Positions 1 to 11,497 of a stretch of DNA of 64,000 nt are shown piece by piece. The position numbers were made by a program, and so were the translations under genes. Each line of letters starts with the position of its first letter. Position 1 is the stretch's first letter. The notes under the pieces are model-generated. The model was not told the origin of the DNA. It did no database searches and worked only from the letters and a program-made list of their open reading frames with translations. The DNA comes from Sipunculus nudus (taxonomy: Eukaryota > Annelida > Sipuncula > Golfingiida > Sipunculidae), in NCBI GenBank assembly GCA_026874595.1, contig CM049317.1, forward strand, positions 39,578,401 to 39,642,400, written 5' to 3'.

Positions 1-7
1 AAAGAAT

Positions 8-808
8 GTACAAAGTAATCAAACAACTATTGATCTTTCCATTTCTGTCTGTCTTTTACCAAAATGTTTGCCCTGTTAAGGTACAAAGCACAATTTTATT
101 ATATTGTTTTGAAACGACCAAAACAACCCCCATGTTCACTAAAATTTTAGAGGTGACGGGAGATTTCTTGGAAAATCTAGACCCAAAGTGACAAAAGCCT
201 GTAATTTAAAACCACATAATTTATAAGACTATATAAAAGATTCAATATAAAATTACTGGTCTGACATTGCATCTAGCCAACTATGCTTATTTCATTACAC
301 TCAGTCAGATAAAACCCCACCCCTATTAACCTGGTGAATTACAGGCAGTCATTGCAGGTGCATCAGGTTATGCCTTGGAAAATTTTGACAGGAATACAGG
401 CCACGGTGATATATAAATTTTGTTAAAACAAATAGTTAAATACAGAAAATAAAGATATATAGCACACATGTATATATTACATCATATATCAAATGCAGTA
501 GTGTTTATATGTGTGTATATATAAATATATATATTAGTATAAATATGAAGTCTTTTGATTCAAGTATTAGTTAGATATTGAATTAGAGTTTCACAAAAGG
601 TGGATTTTACATTCACCATGTCTGTCACCATGTGTTTGAATTCTCTAGGAATTCAAAATCACTTCCAAAATTTTAGTGAACATGGCGGTTGACTTAGACA
701 TTTGCAAAACGATATAGTAAAACCATCCTCTGAACCTTGACAGGGCGATTATTTTGGCCAGGAAAAGACAAAAACAGAAAGATTAATAGTTGTTTGATCA
801 GTATGTAC
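8..808. mobile_element. Long-TIR fold-back (MITE-like) element
   Basis: The two ends are imperfect inverted copies of each other. The left arm is about 8-175 and the right arm about 655-808. Matching blocks include TCAAACAACTATT at 18-30 with its reverse complement near 785-798, and CATGTTCACTAAAATTTT at about 131-148 with its reverse complement near 667-684. The centre (about 180-650) is AT-rich and has no credible ORF. The long arms fit a non-autonomous DNA transposon or fold-back element. I cannot assign a superfamily because no clear target duplication is visible, and the outer boundary on the left may be a few bases off. Confidence 0.65.
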
Positions 809-1027
809 AGTCTTTAAAACCATCTAAATGGGTTCTCAGGTGTAGGAAATGTATTGATTTTTATTCCGTGGATATTCCAGGTTTTACCGGTTGCCAATAT
901 ACCAGCTGTCAAAGGTATTTGCGCAAGGTGACTGGCATAATCGTGGTACCAACGTCCAATTTCATATTAATACTGAACATTTTATATATTCTACTACCTT
1001 ATTAAGCAGTGACTTTTATTAAAGAGT

Positions 1028-1420
1028 ACATTGTACCCACCAAAACAAGAGTTTTGCGGATACTGTGTTTTTGTGTGGGTTCTGCCTTCGCCACCACAGC
1101 GTTCGTTTCCGGAGAACTTCCCTGGGACCCTTGGACCGATCTTTCCCCCGAAAATAGTTGTTCCTTCACCTATGTAGTTGTGTGTAACAAAGACAGGTGG
1201 CACCACCTGCAATCCTTTTTGTGCAGTACGAATCTGGGTGTCTTATAGATAACAGGCCTTATCTCATGAGTGGTTCCATGTATTGAGCAGAAATGCAGCA
1301 TGTCCATAAATCTTGAAATTTCCACCTCTTAATCCAGACTGGTGGCGCCACCTACAATACTTTTTGCATTTGCCATATGTTCCTCATGGTAGTCTTCCAA
1401 TGTATTGGGTTGTGCATGTC
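1028..1420 (+). repeat. Family D interspersed repeat, 5' part
   Basis: It begins with a degenerate hairpin (GTACCCACCAAAAC then AGTTTTGCGGATAC). The same start, less diverged, appears at 26574 and 39186. It continues with GC-richer sequence shared with those copies (TTTCCGGAGAACT) and with the recurring GGTGGC(G/A)CCACCT motif at 1198 and 1343. There is no conserved ORF. The 3' boundary is uncertain. Confidence 0.5.
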
Positions 1421-2700
1421 ATAGGATCCTTGACACCTTTATCTCGTAAAGCCTGCGTCACATATACAATGCCCTCCGGCCAAATTTTTTTTCGCCAGAA
1501 AGTCTCCAAATTCCAAGCACGCCAGGAAGTCAAGCTTATTTTACGCTTACAATCTAACCCGTCACATATTGGACAGGGATCGGGCTGTGCACATTGAACA
1601 AGTGTGATCAAAAATCACCCAGCGGCCGAAAGTAAACAAAAAGTAGTCCAGCGAAGGCGGCCCGGCATAATGGCAGGCGCCATCCAAGTTGCAGTTGATG
1701 GTCATCAGGTCTATTAGAGCCAATGATTTTCCATTTCAAAAACAAGCCTTTTCCATTTCATTCATCACAAATTTTTGTTTCAATGGGAGCCAGATCCATT
1801 ATTTTTGCTGACAAGATAATTTATTTTACTTTTTTTAAATCATATGAAAAGATATTAATATATGTCTAAATAAGTCTAAATTTAACTTGTAATGTTCATT
1901 TTTTTACATTCTAATGGAATGGGAAAAACGTTGTGTATGTAAAAATTTCTTTATTGCTGAAAATTCAGCTCAAGCCAAATGCAAATTTTATTACCAGTAC
2001 CTGAGCTGCAACTGTGACAGTAACAATTCTTGTATGGTCTGATCATTCATTATTCTTATAAAAAATAAAGAAAGAAAAAAAAAACAGTTCATTTATAATC
2101 TTTTTATGTGACATGTTACATTGTGACAAGAATGCGATATTCAGGTTACTGTTTAGTGTATTATGATCATGCTAATTCAGTTTTCCAATTCTGACCCTCT
2201 GAAATTACAGGTAACATTTAAAAAAGTAATTATTACAACAGTAATTATTATGTGTCATCCAGTTTTTTCATGAAATTTGTGGTGGCACATCTTGTAACAA
2301 GTTGTGTGTTAAGTTAAATAAAATTACCATAGAAAAAAATAATACAACATAATTTTTTTTTATATTTACTCTCATAATATCAGGCTTTTATCTATCTTTA
2401 TTGGACATTTGCATTTACACCGTTCCCAGTCTGAATTATAAAACTTCACGATCAACGATCTCATCTACTGTTTATAACTGTCAAAGTATATTAAATTACA
2501 TGGACATGACATTGTTCTGTTGAATCAAGTTATATAAAGTTGTTGCAAAATGAACAAAAACCCAGGTTTCATTCAATTAAATACGATTTAGCAAGAACTG
2601 GCGTTATATTTCTGTGAAAAGAAAGTGCCAGTTCCTCCATGACATGTGCGCGAGGATATGAGAGATTCACTGCGCGCGTCGATATGATACCCAAGCAAGC
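1421..2700. other. Unclassified AT-rich sequence
   Basis: There is no ORF of note, no convincing TANC exon and no structural RNA visible here. A short GC-rich patch at about 1620-1700 stands out from the AT-rich background but gives no open frame. This is probably intronic or old repeat sequence. Confidence 0.4.
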
Positions 2701-5700
2701 TTTTTAGCTCAGCTGACTATAAGTCATCTGAGCTTTAGTCATGGTCCATTGTCCGTCGTCCGTCCGTCCGTCTGTTTGTCCATCTGTCCGTCCGTCTGTC
2801 TGTCTGGATGTCCGTCCGTAAGACTGGCATGTTTTGACACCGTTGGACCTACGAATCTGAATTTTGGCATACAGTTAGATGTCCCCATAATCTCCTACCA
2901 TGCCAAAAATTGGGTCAATAAGACTTCGTTCCTTTGAGATATTAAGGAAAAACCTCAATTTTTTATTAGAAATCTATTTTCACACTTCAGGACTGCCTAA
3001 TATCAAAACCGCTCATCTGGTTTTCTTCATATTTACCATAAATATTCCTCTATATAGTTCCTATGTACATGCCAGATATTAAGTCAGTATTATATAATTT
3101 AAAAAAGTTATGGGCCCAAACATAATGGACTTTGTAAAAAAATCAGGAAGATATTTGGTCACTTAAGACCAAAAGTGTTAAAGGTAGGGACTTTTTTCCA
3201 GTAATACAACTTTAATTAATCAAAATTTAATTGTATACAAAAAATTGAATCAAAATTTGTTAAATTTTTTTAAATATTGGCAAAAATATAAAATTTGTAC
3301 CTGAAATTTTGCCCAACTTTGGCCATTGCACGTTTTTTTCCTGTAAGTACTGTGGATTTAATTTTCACAGCATGTATACATAAGGATTTAATCTGTAAAA
3401 ATCTGAAATTTGAAAATAAAAGCTGCAAAATTAGGCTAGTTATTGAATTTTTTTGGAGGCTCTTGTTGTATTCCCTTACATTGTCAAGCAGTCCACTTTG
3501 ATGACTGTAGGTCATTCAGTGCACATCTCTATGCTCCTTAGGCTGTTGACATAATTTTAGATGTCCCCAAAATCTCCTTACATACCGAAAATTGGGTCAT
3601 TAGGACTTTGTTTCTTCGAGATATTAAGGAAAAAAACTCTGTTTTCCATAAAAAAAGCCATTGTTAGACTTACACTTCAAGGCTGCCTAATATCAAAACC
3701 ACTGATCTGCTTTTGATCGTATTTAGTATTCACATTCTTTTATACATTTTCTATGAACATACCAAAAATTAGGTCAGTATTGGGTATTATTTTGAAATTA
3801 TGGGCCAAAACAATGCAATTTTTTAAAAAATCAGGAAATATATTTACTCACCTAACATGAGAATTGCTGAACCTAGAGACTTTTTTTCAGGAATATAACT
3901 TTATTTAATCAAGATTCAATTGTTTACCCAAAATTAGATCTGAATTTTGCAAATTTTTCAAGTTATTAGCATAAATAAAAAATCAATACCTTAAATTTTG
4001 TCCAACTTTGGCACTGTTGATTTAATTTTCCCAGCATATATGCATAAGGATTTAATCTTTTAAAATCTGAACTTTCAAAAGAAATTGATTGGAATTAATA
4101 GCTTTTATTCATGTTTTCATACACCATGTCAAGTGTTGTTTACATCTAGCCCACCTAGTAGTACAGCCTTCACTTGCATTATGTAACCCACCCCAGGCAG
4201 CTTACCTTGGCCCAGCTTGGCCACTACTAGCAGGCTTCCCCTCTGCCCTGCACTCATCCCCCCCAGCTGGTGCATAAACTAGATGAATGAACCACCAGGG
4301 TTACAATGATTAAAATGTACATTTAATTGTGTCCACAAAGTGGTGTATTGCTGTGAAAGTGTGGATGTTCATGAGATAAGTAATTCCTTACTTCAGAAGA
4401 ACTTCACCAGGTGTGAAATTGACTATTAATTCCAGTAATTAATTAAAACTGGGATAGTAATTAGCACAATGATATTGTTTGTCCCTCATTCAACCAACAG
4501 TGTGTATACTTTATTTGAAAAGATGTTTTATTTTATCAAATTTACTTTTATTTTATTTTGGTGAATAAAATTAAGCATGTCCTGAAAACTCCAATGTGCA
4601 AAACTTTTTAATAGTGATTCAAGGAATATTCTTGTAGATGCCATGTTGTGGCATTATTTTCTTTTAAAATCAGTTTAAACATTTATGATTTAAAAATAAT
4701 AAAATATATGTGTATGCATAATATGACCCAATGTTTTTTACTCTGTATATATAATGATTGCAACTTTTGCAACAATTCTAATTTTTTAACTTATATTTTC
4801 AGGTTTTTTAATTAAAAATTTATAAACCTGTAAATAAAAAAATGATTCAGATAAAAACTTCTTAATGGAAAAAGTGGATCTGCTTAAAAAAATAGGATTA
4901 TATATAAACTTAAATGCATTATTCTCTTGAAAGTGAAATAAAGGGATCAGTCCATTCTGTCCACTTGCCTGTCCATCTGTAAATTTTCGTATGCAACACA
5001 GTATCTCAAAACTTTTACTGTTTTTCTTCATGACAGTCTTGTCAGAGTATTAGTTTGCAATCATATATTTAGAACTTTACTATACCCAGTAGGAGGGCCC
5101 CTTTCCTCTTAGCTTTTCATATTCTTATATAAATGAAAAACATTACAATAGAATATTTCTACATCCACCTTCGTGCTGCCCTCACTTTTCCCTTCTCCGA
5201 ACCCCATCCCAAAGTCAGCCTCAGTAAGCAAGAACAAGATGAATCAGATATATTCATACTTTAATATTTTGTATAACTATTCGTCCATAGATACCTATGT
5301 ACATGCCAGAAATTATGTCAATATTGTGTAAAATGTAGACATAAAGGGCATCACAATAATGTACCTTGTCAAGACTAAAGAGATATTGTGTCATACAGTC
5401 ACATATTCATAAATCACTTCATCAGCATAGTTAATCATAACATCATATCTGTCAAATTGAACGCTTGCAGACTACCATACACTTTAGATCCTTCAACAAA
5501 TAGCCTTATCACCATTCTACTACTGCTTATTACTGCTGTCATTGCATTCATATTTGCTCAAATATATCACAATTTTCAACCCCTCCTAAATAAATAAAAA
5601 ATAAACCACTTTATTTGACTCTATTAATCCATCAGTTAGGTAATTTCATTTATCATTTACTCACATATTACATTACATTCCTTTATAATAGCCCAACATG

Positions 5701-5806
5701 TACATGATATTCATAAGCTTTATCGACTCGATATAGTATCACAGTGGAGAAACATTTATAGTCCAATCACGATCAGCTGAGCGCCGTGACCCATGGGTCT
5801 CTTGTT
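2701..5806 (+). mobile_element. Family A Helentron/HINE-like element, copy 1
   Basis: The 5' end is TTTTTAGCTCAGCTGACTAT. It is followed by a CCGT-rich microsatellite (2748-2820). The 3' end is CAGCTGAGCGCCGTGACC, then the palindrome GACCCATGGGTC and CTCTTGTT. AGCTCAGCTGA at the start and TCAGCTGAGC near the end form a sub-terminal inverted repeat. Inside, a block of about 680 bp is repeated in tandem: TTAGATGTCCCC occurs at about 2875 and 3560. It encodes no protein. The structure matches what is known of HINE/pearl elements. The family name is inferred. Confidence 0.7.
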
Positions 5807-6540
5807 TTAAAAATGGGCACAAGTGAATGCACTGTCAAGGAAAACGGGGACAGCTTGTTCTTGGGTATATTTATTAAGGTCAACGCATAAATTATGCAAA
5901 GGACCTACTCATATATCTGACAAAAGTTCACGTGACTCCATCGCTTTCTAGCTGTGAAGGCTTTGAAGAATGCGCCCCCCCCCCCCAAACACCCCAATGG
6001 AATTCCTCTGGGCCAATTATGACGCGAGTGTATAGTTGAGTTAGAATACCGCTTTCGTTTTGATTAAACTGGACAAAGATTGCATTCAGCATGATTATTT
6101 TCCCAAAAAGGCAGACCTTTGACATTTTGCATGCATTATAAAGTCGTGGGCACTGCGTTCTGGGCATTGCCGTTTGGAAGCAGGGGATTCCTCTAAATTG
6201 TAAGGGGTCACGTGTCTGAATATTAATAGACCTAAAGGTCAGGCACATGGCATGTTTTAAGGGTCGACTCGCAGGTCACACCTGACACCTGTTATGTTCA
6301 GTCATGGGTCAGTACATACAGTCATGCGAGCTTCGATGTTTGATAGCCAACGCAGGGGCCTCTATTTGACAGTAAAATTGCAGCGGAGCCCGCAGTGATA
6401 GAGCAAACACCAGCCGTATTCCTGCCAAAAAATGCATTTTTCAGCTCGCAGAGAAGTCAGACGGGCTCCGTTTTGGATATGTGACAGCCCCTTAAGCAAG
6501 ACTGGTGGCAAAATCTACAGTTGTCTTTGTGTGGCGTCCA
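5807..6540. other. Unclassified stretch with a poly-C run
   Basis: There is no supported gene. A C-run sits at about 5976-5986. The ORF on the minus strand at 5928-6248 has no recognisable family and is not supported by splice sites or codon bias visible by eye. The sequence may be single-copy intron or old repeat. Confidence 0.35.
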
Positions 6541-6712
6541 TCAGTACATTTGCTATGGGTAAAAAATGTTCATATCTCAAGATTGATTTAAGGTATTTTT
6601 CTTAAATTTGGCATGTCCATCCATCTTGGAAAGTTTTCTTGTAAGCCAGACACGTACCTTCCTGTTTTGTAAAATATATTAATGCTCTTTTCTTAGGAGT
6701 GGTTTGCCCTAT
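6541..6712 (+). repeat. Family C/D internal fragment
   Basis: The piece with GTAAAATATATTAATG and CTTAGGAGTGGTTTGCCCTA matches sequence at 35104-35160 and 35380-35440. The decayed gypsy element on the minus strand begins directly after it, so this repeat was probably the insertion target. Confidence 0.5.
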
Positions 6713-7984
6713 TGGAAAGAAAATCTGCTGTGACCAAGTCTGAGCCCTTCTTATACCCTAAATTGAAAGTATATTCTGAGAGCTTCTCAATAAGCTTCTG
6801 TAATTTGGTGGTACATGTTTCTGTTTTTGATTTCATGATATGGACTAGAGCTGAATGGTCCACAAATGCATCAAAATCTATTGGTTTTAAAACATGTCTG
6901 AAAGCTGTAATGTTAATGAAAAGTCCAAAGAGCTCAAGTTCACCAACAGAATAATTGGCTGTTGCTCATGGCAGACATTTAGAATGGTAAGCAACTAGTC
7001 TTTCAACACCATCAATTTCTTGAGTAAGATATGCACCTGTTCCTGTTCTAGAAGTATCAGACTATAAGTGAAATCTACCTCCCTTTTGAGGTGCCATCAA
7101 CACTAGGGGTTTCACTAAAAGTTCCTTTTTACTATCAAATGTAACTTGATGTTTGGATTCCCATTTAAAGGATTTACCTCTTCTGGTTAAATCATGTAGA
7201 GGTTTTAAGGTTTCCTGCAATCTTGGCAAATACATAGAGAGAAAACCTACTGCTCCTATTGCAGCCATTGGTGCAAAACTCACTGTGTCCTGAGAATCAA
7301 TGAAAATAGTATGCCTTAGGTAAACACATTTCTTTCAGGGTACATTTACAGGGACAAATTTTCAGTCCATGATGCTCTAAAGCAGATAAGATTTCTGAAA
7401 AATGCTCACAATGCTGAGAATAATTCTGACTGAATATCAAAATGTCATCATGAATGGCCATGCAAAAATTATGTGCACTTGGAATCTCATGTAAAATGTT
7501 ATAGATCTTCTGCTGAAAGACTGCAGGTGAAATGGATAATCCCATGGGAAGCTTTTTGTAATAATAACTATCACCTCCGGGCTTGAAGTAATACCAAGAA
7601 ATTCCTGAGCTTTCCTTGTCAAGGGCAAGCTGTGAAAAGCACATCAATCGCACCAAGCAATTTTGGTTTGCAATGGCCCAAATGTTGAATGACTTGAATA
7701 TTTGGAAGAAAGGGATGGTTATATCTTTTGATTCTGCTATTTAAATATCTGAAGTCTGTAACAACTTTCTTTTCTGCTCCATTCTTTTTGTTCACTAACA
7801 AGACAGGTGATGTAAAGGACTTGTGACCCTGTGCCAAAATTCCTAATTTTACCAACTAAAGCAATTCTACATCAACGATACGTTTATTTTCCTCAGACAC
7901 TTGATAAGGCCTTATGTAGAATGGAGTTTCATCACTTAACTCTAGGTCCACAGCAAAATTTGGGCATGCACCAATCTCTCCAAA
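6713..7984 (-). pseudogene. Decayed gypsy pol: reverse transcriptase and RNase H
   Basis: This is read on the minus strand. Three broken frames carry, in order, the start of an RT palm (SPVLLVNKKNGAEKKVVTDF near 7855-7740), the RT core with LPMGLSISPAVFQQ and an IHDD active-site variant near 7441-7461, and the RT/RNase H connection (LKPLHDLTRRGKSFKW, 7283-7062). They are followed by an RNase H region to about 6713. Stops and frame changes separate the parts, so it cannot make one protein. The residue order is typical of Ty3/gypsy pol. No integrase was seen beyond 6713, so the element is truncated there. Confidence 0.75.
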
Positions 7985-9118
7985 CTAACTAAATGCTTTT
8001 CTGTGTTTTTCAAGCAAGGAAAACACTTTACTTTTCTGTTTGTCAGTCAAGACACTATCTTCTAGGTTAATTGACTTCCTAATAGCAGCAGCCTCAGCTG
8101 AAATAGTTTCAGTACAACCTTGCTTGTAATCTGGATGATAATGTAAAGCTGAATGTTGAGTTGGGGCAGATTCTGAATCATAAGGCACTGTATGATAAGA
8201 GTGATCAGAAGCAAAATCATAGTTAAAGGAAAGAGGGTGTGACACAGTGACAATATCTCTTGCATCAAAATGGGCTACGGGACGACATTTCTGAAAATGA
8301 AAGTCATCAGAAGTCTGATTGCTAACTGTGATATATGCATGTCCTTTCCTTTCTCTGGTAAGAATGTTACTGGGGCATACTTTGGCTAAATGTCTTGAAG
8401 CAACAAGGGCAACATCTGCATTTTTTAAAAGATTGGGGACCTTGCCTAGGTCAAACAACACTAGTAGTCTAGCTAGTGTTGTTTGACCTAGCAATAGATC
8501 TGGACCAGTCAAGTTGTTTGCTACTACAGCAAAGATCTTAAATTCATGATTTTGAATTCTCCAATTCAAGGTAACAGCTCTATCTGCTTTAAGAAATTCT
8601 CCATTACCTATTCTGAAATTTAAGAGTTGGATAGTTACAGTTTTCAAAGAAGACAAGTAAGGGGACTTAATTATAGCACTGCCACTGATAAGAGTTTGTG
8701 TTGCTCCAGAATCAACTAACACAAGCAAACTCTGGTTATTAGGTAAATATGCCTTGGTTAAATTCTTACTTTTGAGTTGTAATACAACGGGATGGCTACC
8801 TAGAAATTCAGAAGTATCCTCATTCAGCAAAACATGTTGATGAACATTGTCATGGTTATCAGATTTCTTAGGAGTGTTATCAAAATTCTTAGTAGTGTTA
8901 TCAAAATTCTTAATAGTGTTATCAAAATTCTTAGTAGGGGCCTGACTCACATGGGCTTGATTAAGCAGACCCCTTCTTAAAAAAATTTTGATTTGGGTAA
9001 AACTGATAGCTGTCATTGTGATATGGTATTGAGGCATCCCCAAAGGGACCACTTTGCATATCAGACAACCTTTGCCTACATTGTCTCCACTTGTGATTTG
9101 GTTTATGGCAATAGTCAC
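7985..9118 (-). pseudogene. Decayed gypsy protease and linker
   Basis: A 377-residue open frame on the minus strand contains LVLVDSGATQTLISG near 8720-8680. This is the D-S/T-G-A active site of retroelement aspartic proteases. Upstream in the protein is a short tandem repeat (NFDNT units, 8872-8935). The end of the frame (SVLTDKQKSKVFSLLEKH) resembles the linker that precedes gypsy reverse transcriptases, and the frame stops there. It lies between the zinc-knuckle frame and the RT fragments, in the order gag-PR-RT. A perfect 19-bp inverted repeat with an 8-bp loop lies inside the frame at 8446-8491. Confidence 0.7.
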
Positions 9119-9525
9119 AAAAGATCACTTTATCTGATTGAAATCTATTTCTTTTGTGCTGTCGAGTTGGTGAGGGACTCCAACGCCTATCATTACTGGA
9201 GGTGCCTGTATGTTGATTTCGACTCCTACCTCTATTATGAAAAGGTTGTGGGTCAGAAGATCCATTGGGGTTTGTGAGACTGACTCGATGTACTACCATC
9301 TGTATCATCATGGGAGATATTCATAGTCTGTAAAAGATCCTCAATACCTTCTAGTTTCTGCATATACAAATCTGTTGGTGCTGCTGATGCAGAGTCAACA
9401 GTGGCATTAAATGTAACCTCCTGACCTGAGTTTACATGTATACTGTCCAAATACCTTTGAGCTCTAACCACCAAATCATAAGCTGTGGGATTCTCTGGGG
9501 CTGACATATGACAGCTGTCTGGCAT
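8961..9525 (-). pseudogene. Decayed gypsy gag C-terminus with zinc knuckle
   Basis: Two overlapping minus-strand frames (9525-9253 and 9311-8961) form the end of a gag-like protein. The second contains CDYCHKPNHKWRQC near 9120-9079, a C-x2-C-x4-H-x4-C nucleic-acid-binding knuckle. It is preceded by a basic, Ser/Arg-rich stretch typical of nucleocapsid. A frameshift near 9255-9310 separates the two halves. The N-terminal part of gag is not recognisable. It sits directly upstream of the protease frame, so it belongs to the same dead element. Confidence 0.65.
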
Positions 9526-10330
9526 TTATGGGACAATGAAGAAAGAATCTTATTGCATATCTGCAATTCAGAGCAAAACAGAGAACTGTGTCAGCTGATT
9601 AGTCTCTGAGCTGAATCTTCATATTGGTAGAATGCATGTCAAACAGAACAGTGAGGGATAAAAGGTACACTTACAGTGAAAATATCAGTTCCAAGACATT
9701 AAGGCTCCGTTTCTTGAAAAAAGTCTGATGAAACAAATGTATCAGGTACTTTGCGATACTGTAGAATCTGAAATCAAATGTCAGATCAGAGGTGTAACCA
9801 ATGTCAGAACAGGTATTTAAATCCAAGAGAGCGCAGGAACGTAACACACATTGTTGAAGTGTAGGCAGTGTTCACAAGTTCACTGTTCAACATAAAGTTC
9901 CGTGAAAGAGCATAGAGCGATGGTACTTCAGTCAAGTGAAATAATAAATACCAGGTCACGGTTCGTATTCAACATCCGTCTCCGAGAAAGTTCAAAGAGC
10001 TTCCAAAAAAGTGACTTCGGAGCCTGGCCTCATGAACAAAGGTGAAACGATCGCTCACCCTGCGCTTGAAATTTGGATTCTCCACCATATTGTGTGAGGA
10101 CCTTTGGATCGGGGGAATGATAGTCCATTGTTCAAAGCGCATAACAACAACAATTAATCTCAATATCAGTTTATTAGAAGTGTGCAGCACAAACTGAAGA
10201 TGAACATGGCTTCTTTCTTGCTGACTCAATTACTGCCTTGTTCTGGACTTAACCGAGCTACTCAAGTATTGCCATCTGGCAAGTCAATCATAAACAAGTC
10301 TGATCATTACATGACATATCAACCAGATCT
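9526..10330. other. Unclassified; possible leader of the dead gypsy element
   Basis: The stretch is upstream (minus sense) of the decayed gag. I could not match it to any sequence on the far side of the element, so an LTR is not supported. No gene is visible. The minus-strand ORF at 9969-10229 has no recognised family. Confidence 0.3.
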
Positions 10331-10370
10331 CAGAGATACCTGAAACTATAGAAATACCTGAATTTTTTAG

Positions 10371-11006
10371 TCAGATCTCAGAGATACTTTAATCTATCAA
10401 CCAGATCTCAGAGATACCTGAAACTATCAAACAGGTCTCAGAGATACATGAAACTATCAAGCAGGTCTCAGAGATACTTGAAAATATCAAGCAGGTCTCA
10501 GAGATACTTGAAACTATCAAGCAGGTCTCAGAGATACTTGAAACTATCAAGCAGGTCTCAGAGATACCTGAAACTATCAATCAGGTCTCAGAGATTCCTG
10601 AAACTATCAAGCAGGTCTCAGAGATATCCTGAAACTATCAAGCAGGTCTCAGAGATACCTGAAATATCAAGCAGGTCTCAGAGATACCTGAAACTATCAA
10701 GCAGGTCTCAGAGATACCTGAAACTATTAACCAGGTCTCAGAGATACCTGAAACTATCAAGCAGGTCTCAGAGATACCTGAAACTATCAAGCAGGTCTCA
10801 GAGATACCTGAAACTATCAAGCAGGTCTCAGAGATACCTGAAACTATTAACCAGGTCTCAGTGATACCTGAAACTATCAAGCAGGTCTCAGAGATACCTG
10901 AAACTATCAAGCAGGTCTCAGAGATACCTGAAACTATCAAGCAGGTCTCAGAGATACCTGAAACTATTAACCAGGTCTCAAAGATACTTGAAACTATCAA
11001 CTAGGT
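10371..11006. repeat. 30-bp minisatellite upstream of a TANC exon
   Basis: About 21 head-to-tail copies of a 30-bp unit with core CAGGTCTCAGAGATACCTG followed by AAACTATCAAG. Looser copies begin at about 10321. Two units at about 10630 and 10668 have small indels. 30 is a multiple of three, so long shadow ORFs appear on both strands; these are artefacts. The array ends 64 bp before the splice acceptor of the TANC exon at 11071. Confidence 0.95.
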
Positions 11007-11021
11007 CAGAGTGTATTTTAG

Positions 11022-11198
<177 letters not shown>

Positions 11199-11302
11199 TA
11201 GAAGTTAACGTAGCCAATTTTTTTTGTTCAAACCAAACCCTGAAATCATGGGAAAATGTTTAAAAACTGAGAATCTCTGTCAGACAAAATACCAACATGT
11301 CC

Positions 11303-11340
11303 GTCAGCTGAGTGTCATGACCCATGGGTCACTTTTTTCA
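11303..11340 (+). mobile_element. Family A 3' terminus inside the 188-bp TANC intron
   Basis: GTCAGCTGAGTGTCATGACC followed by CATGGGTCACTTTTTT matches the 3' end of family A, including the GACCCATGGGTC palindrome. It ends about 10-15 bases before the splice acceptor of the exon at 11351, and its terminal T-run forms part of the polypyrimidine tract. I see no matching 5' end in this intron, so it is a remnant. Confidence 0.7.
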
Positions 11341-11350
11341 CTTATTCCAG

Positions 11351-11497
11351 AAAAACAAAATCAAAGATGCTGCCCACCGCTACCAGTATGCTCTGAAAAA
11401 ACTCCCCAAAGAAAACATGGCTGAGGAAGGAAAAGCTTTCAATGTGCTCCAGGTGAACCTGCTCCTGAATTTATCAAGGTGTCGACGCAAGATGAAT
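11351..11497 (+). CDS. TANC: TANC-family scaffold protein, exon b (TPR 1-2)
   Basis: The acceptor is TTCACTTATTCCAG and the donor is AAT|GTAAGT. The exon is 49 codons, phase 0 at both ends. It encodes [20 protein letters not shown], then a variable loop, then [15 protein letters not shown]. This is the second helix of TPR 1 and the first of TPR 2 in TANC proteins, where RYQYALKK and [11 protein letters not shown] are hallmark strings. It joins exon a without frame change and exon c at DSLGAADLATRAL. The 3' end of the exon (AAGATGAAT) and its donor are the start of the 35-bp tandem array, so the true donor is followed by 19 further copies. Confidence 0.92.

Noticed and set aside
1630-1730. GC-rich patch as a possible upstream TANC exon
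   Set aside because: Only a 15-codon frame, no acceptor/donor pair and no ankyrin-like residues.
6000-11000. LTRs for the minus-strand gypsy element
   Set aside because: No direct repeat could be matched between its two flanks; the element appears truncated.
10371-11006. Possible CRISPR array
   Set aside because: The repeat is head-to-tail with no spacers, in eukaryotic DNA, with no cas genes.
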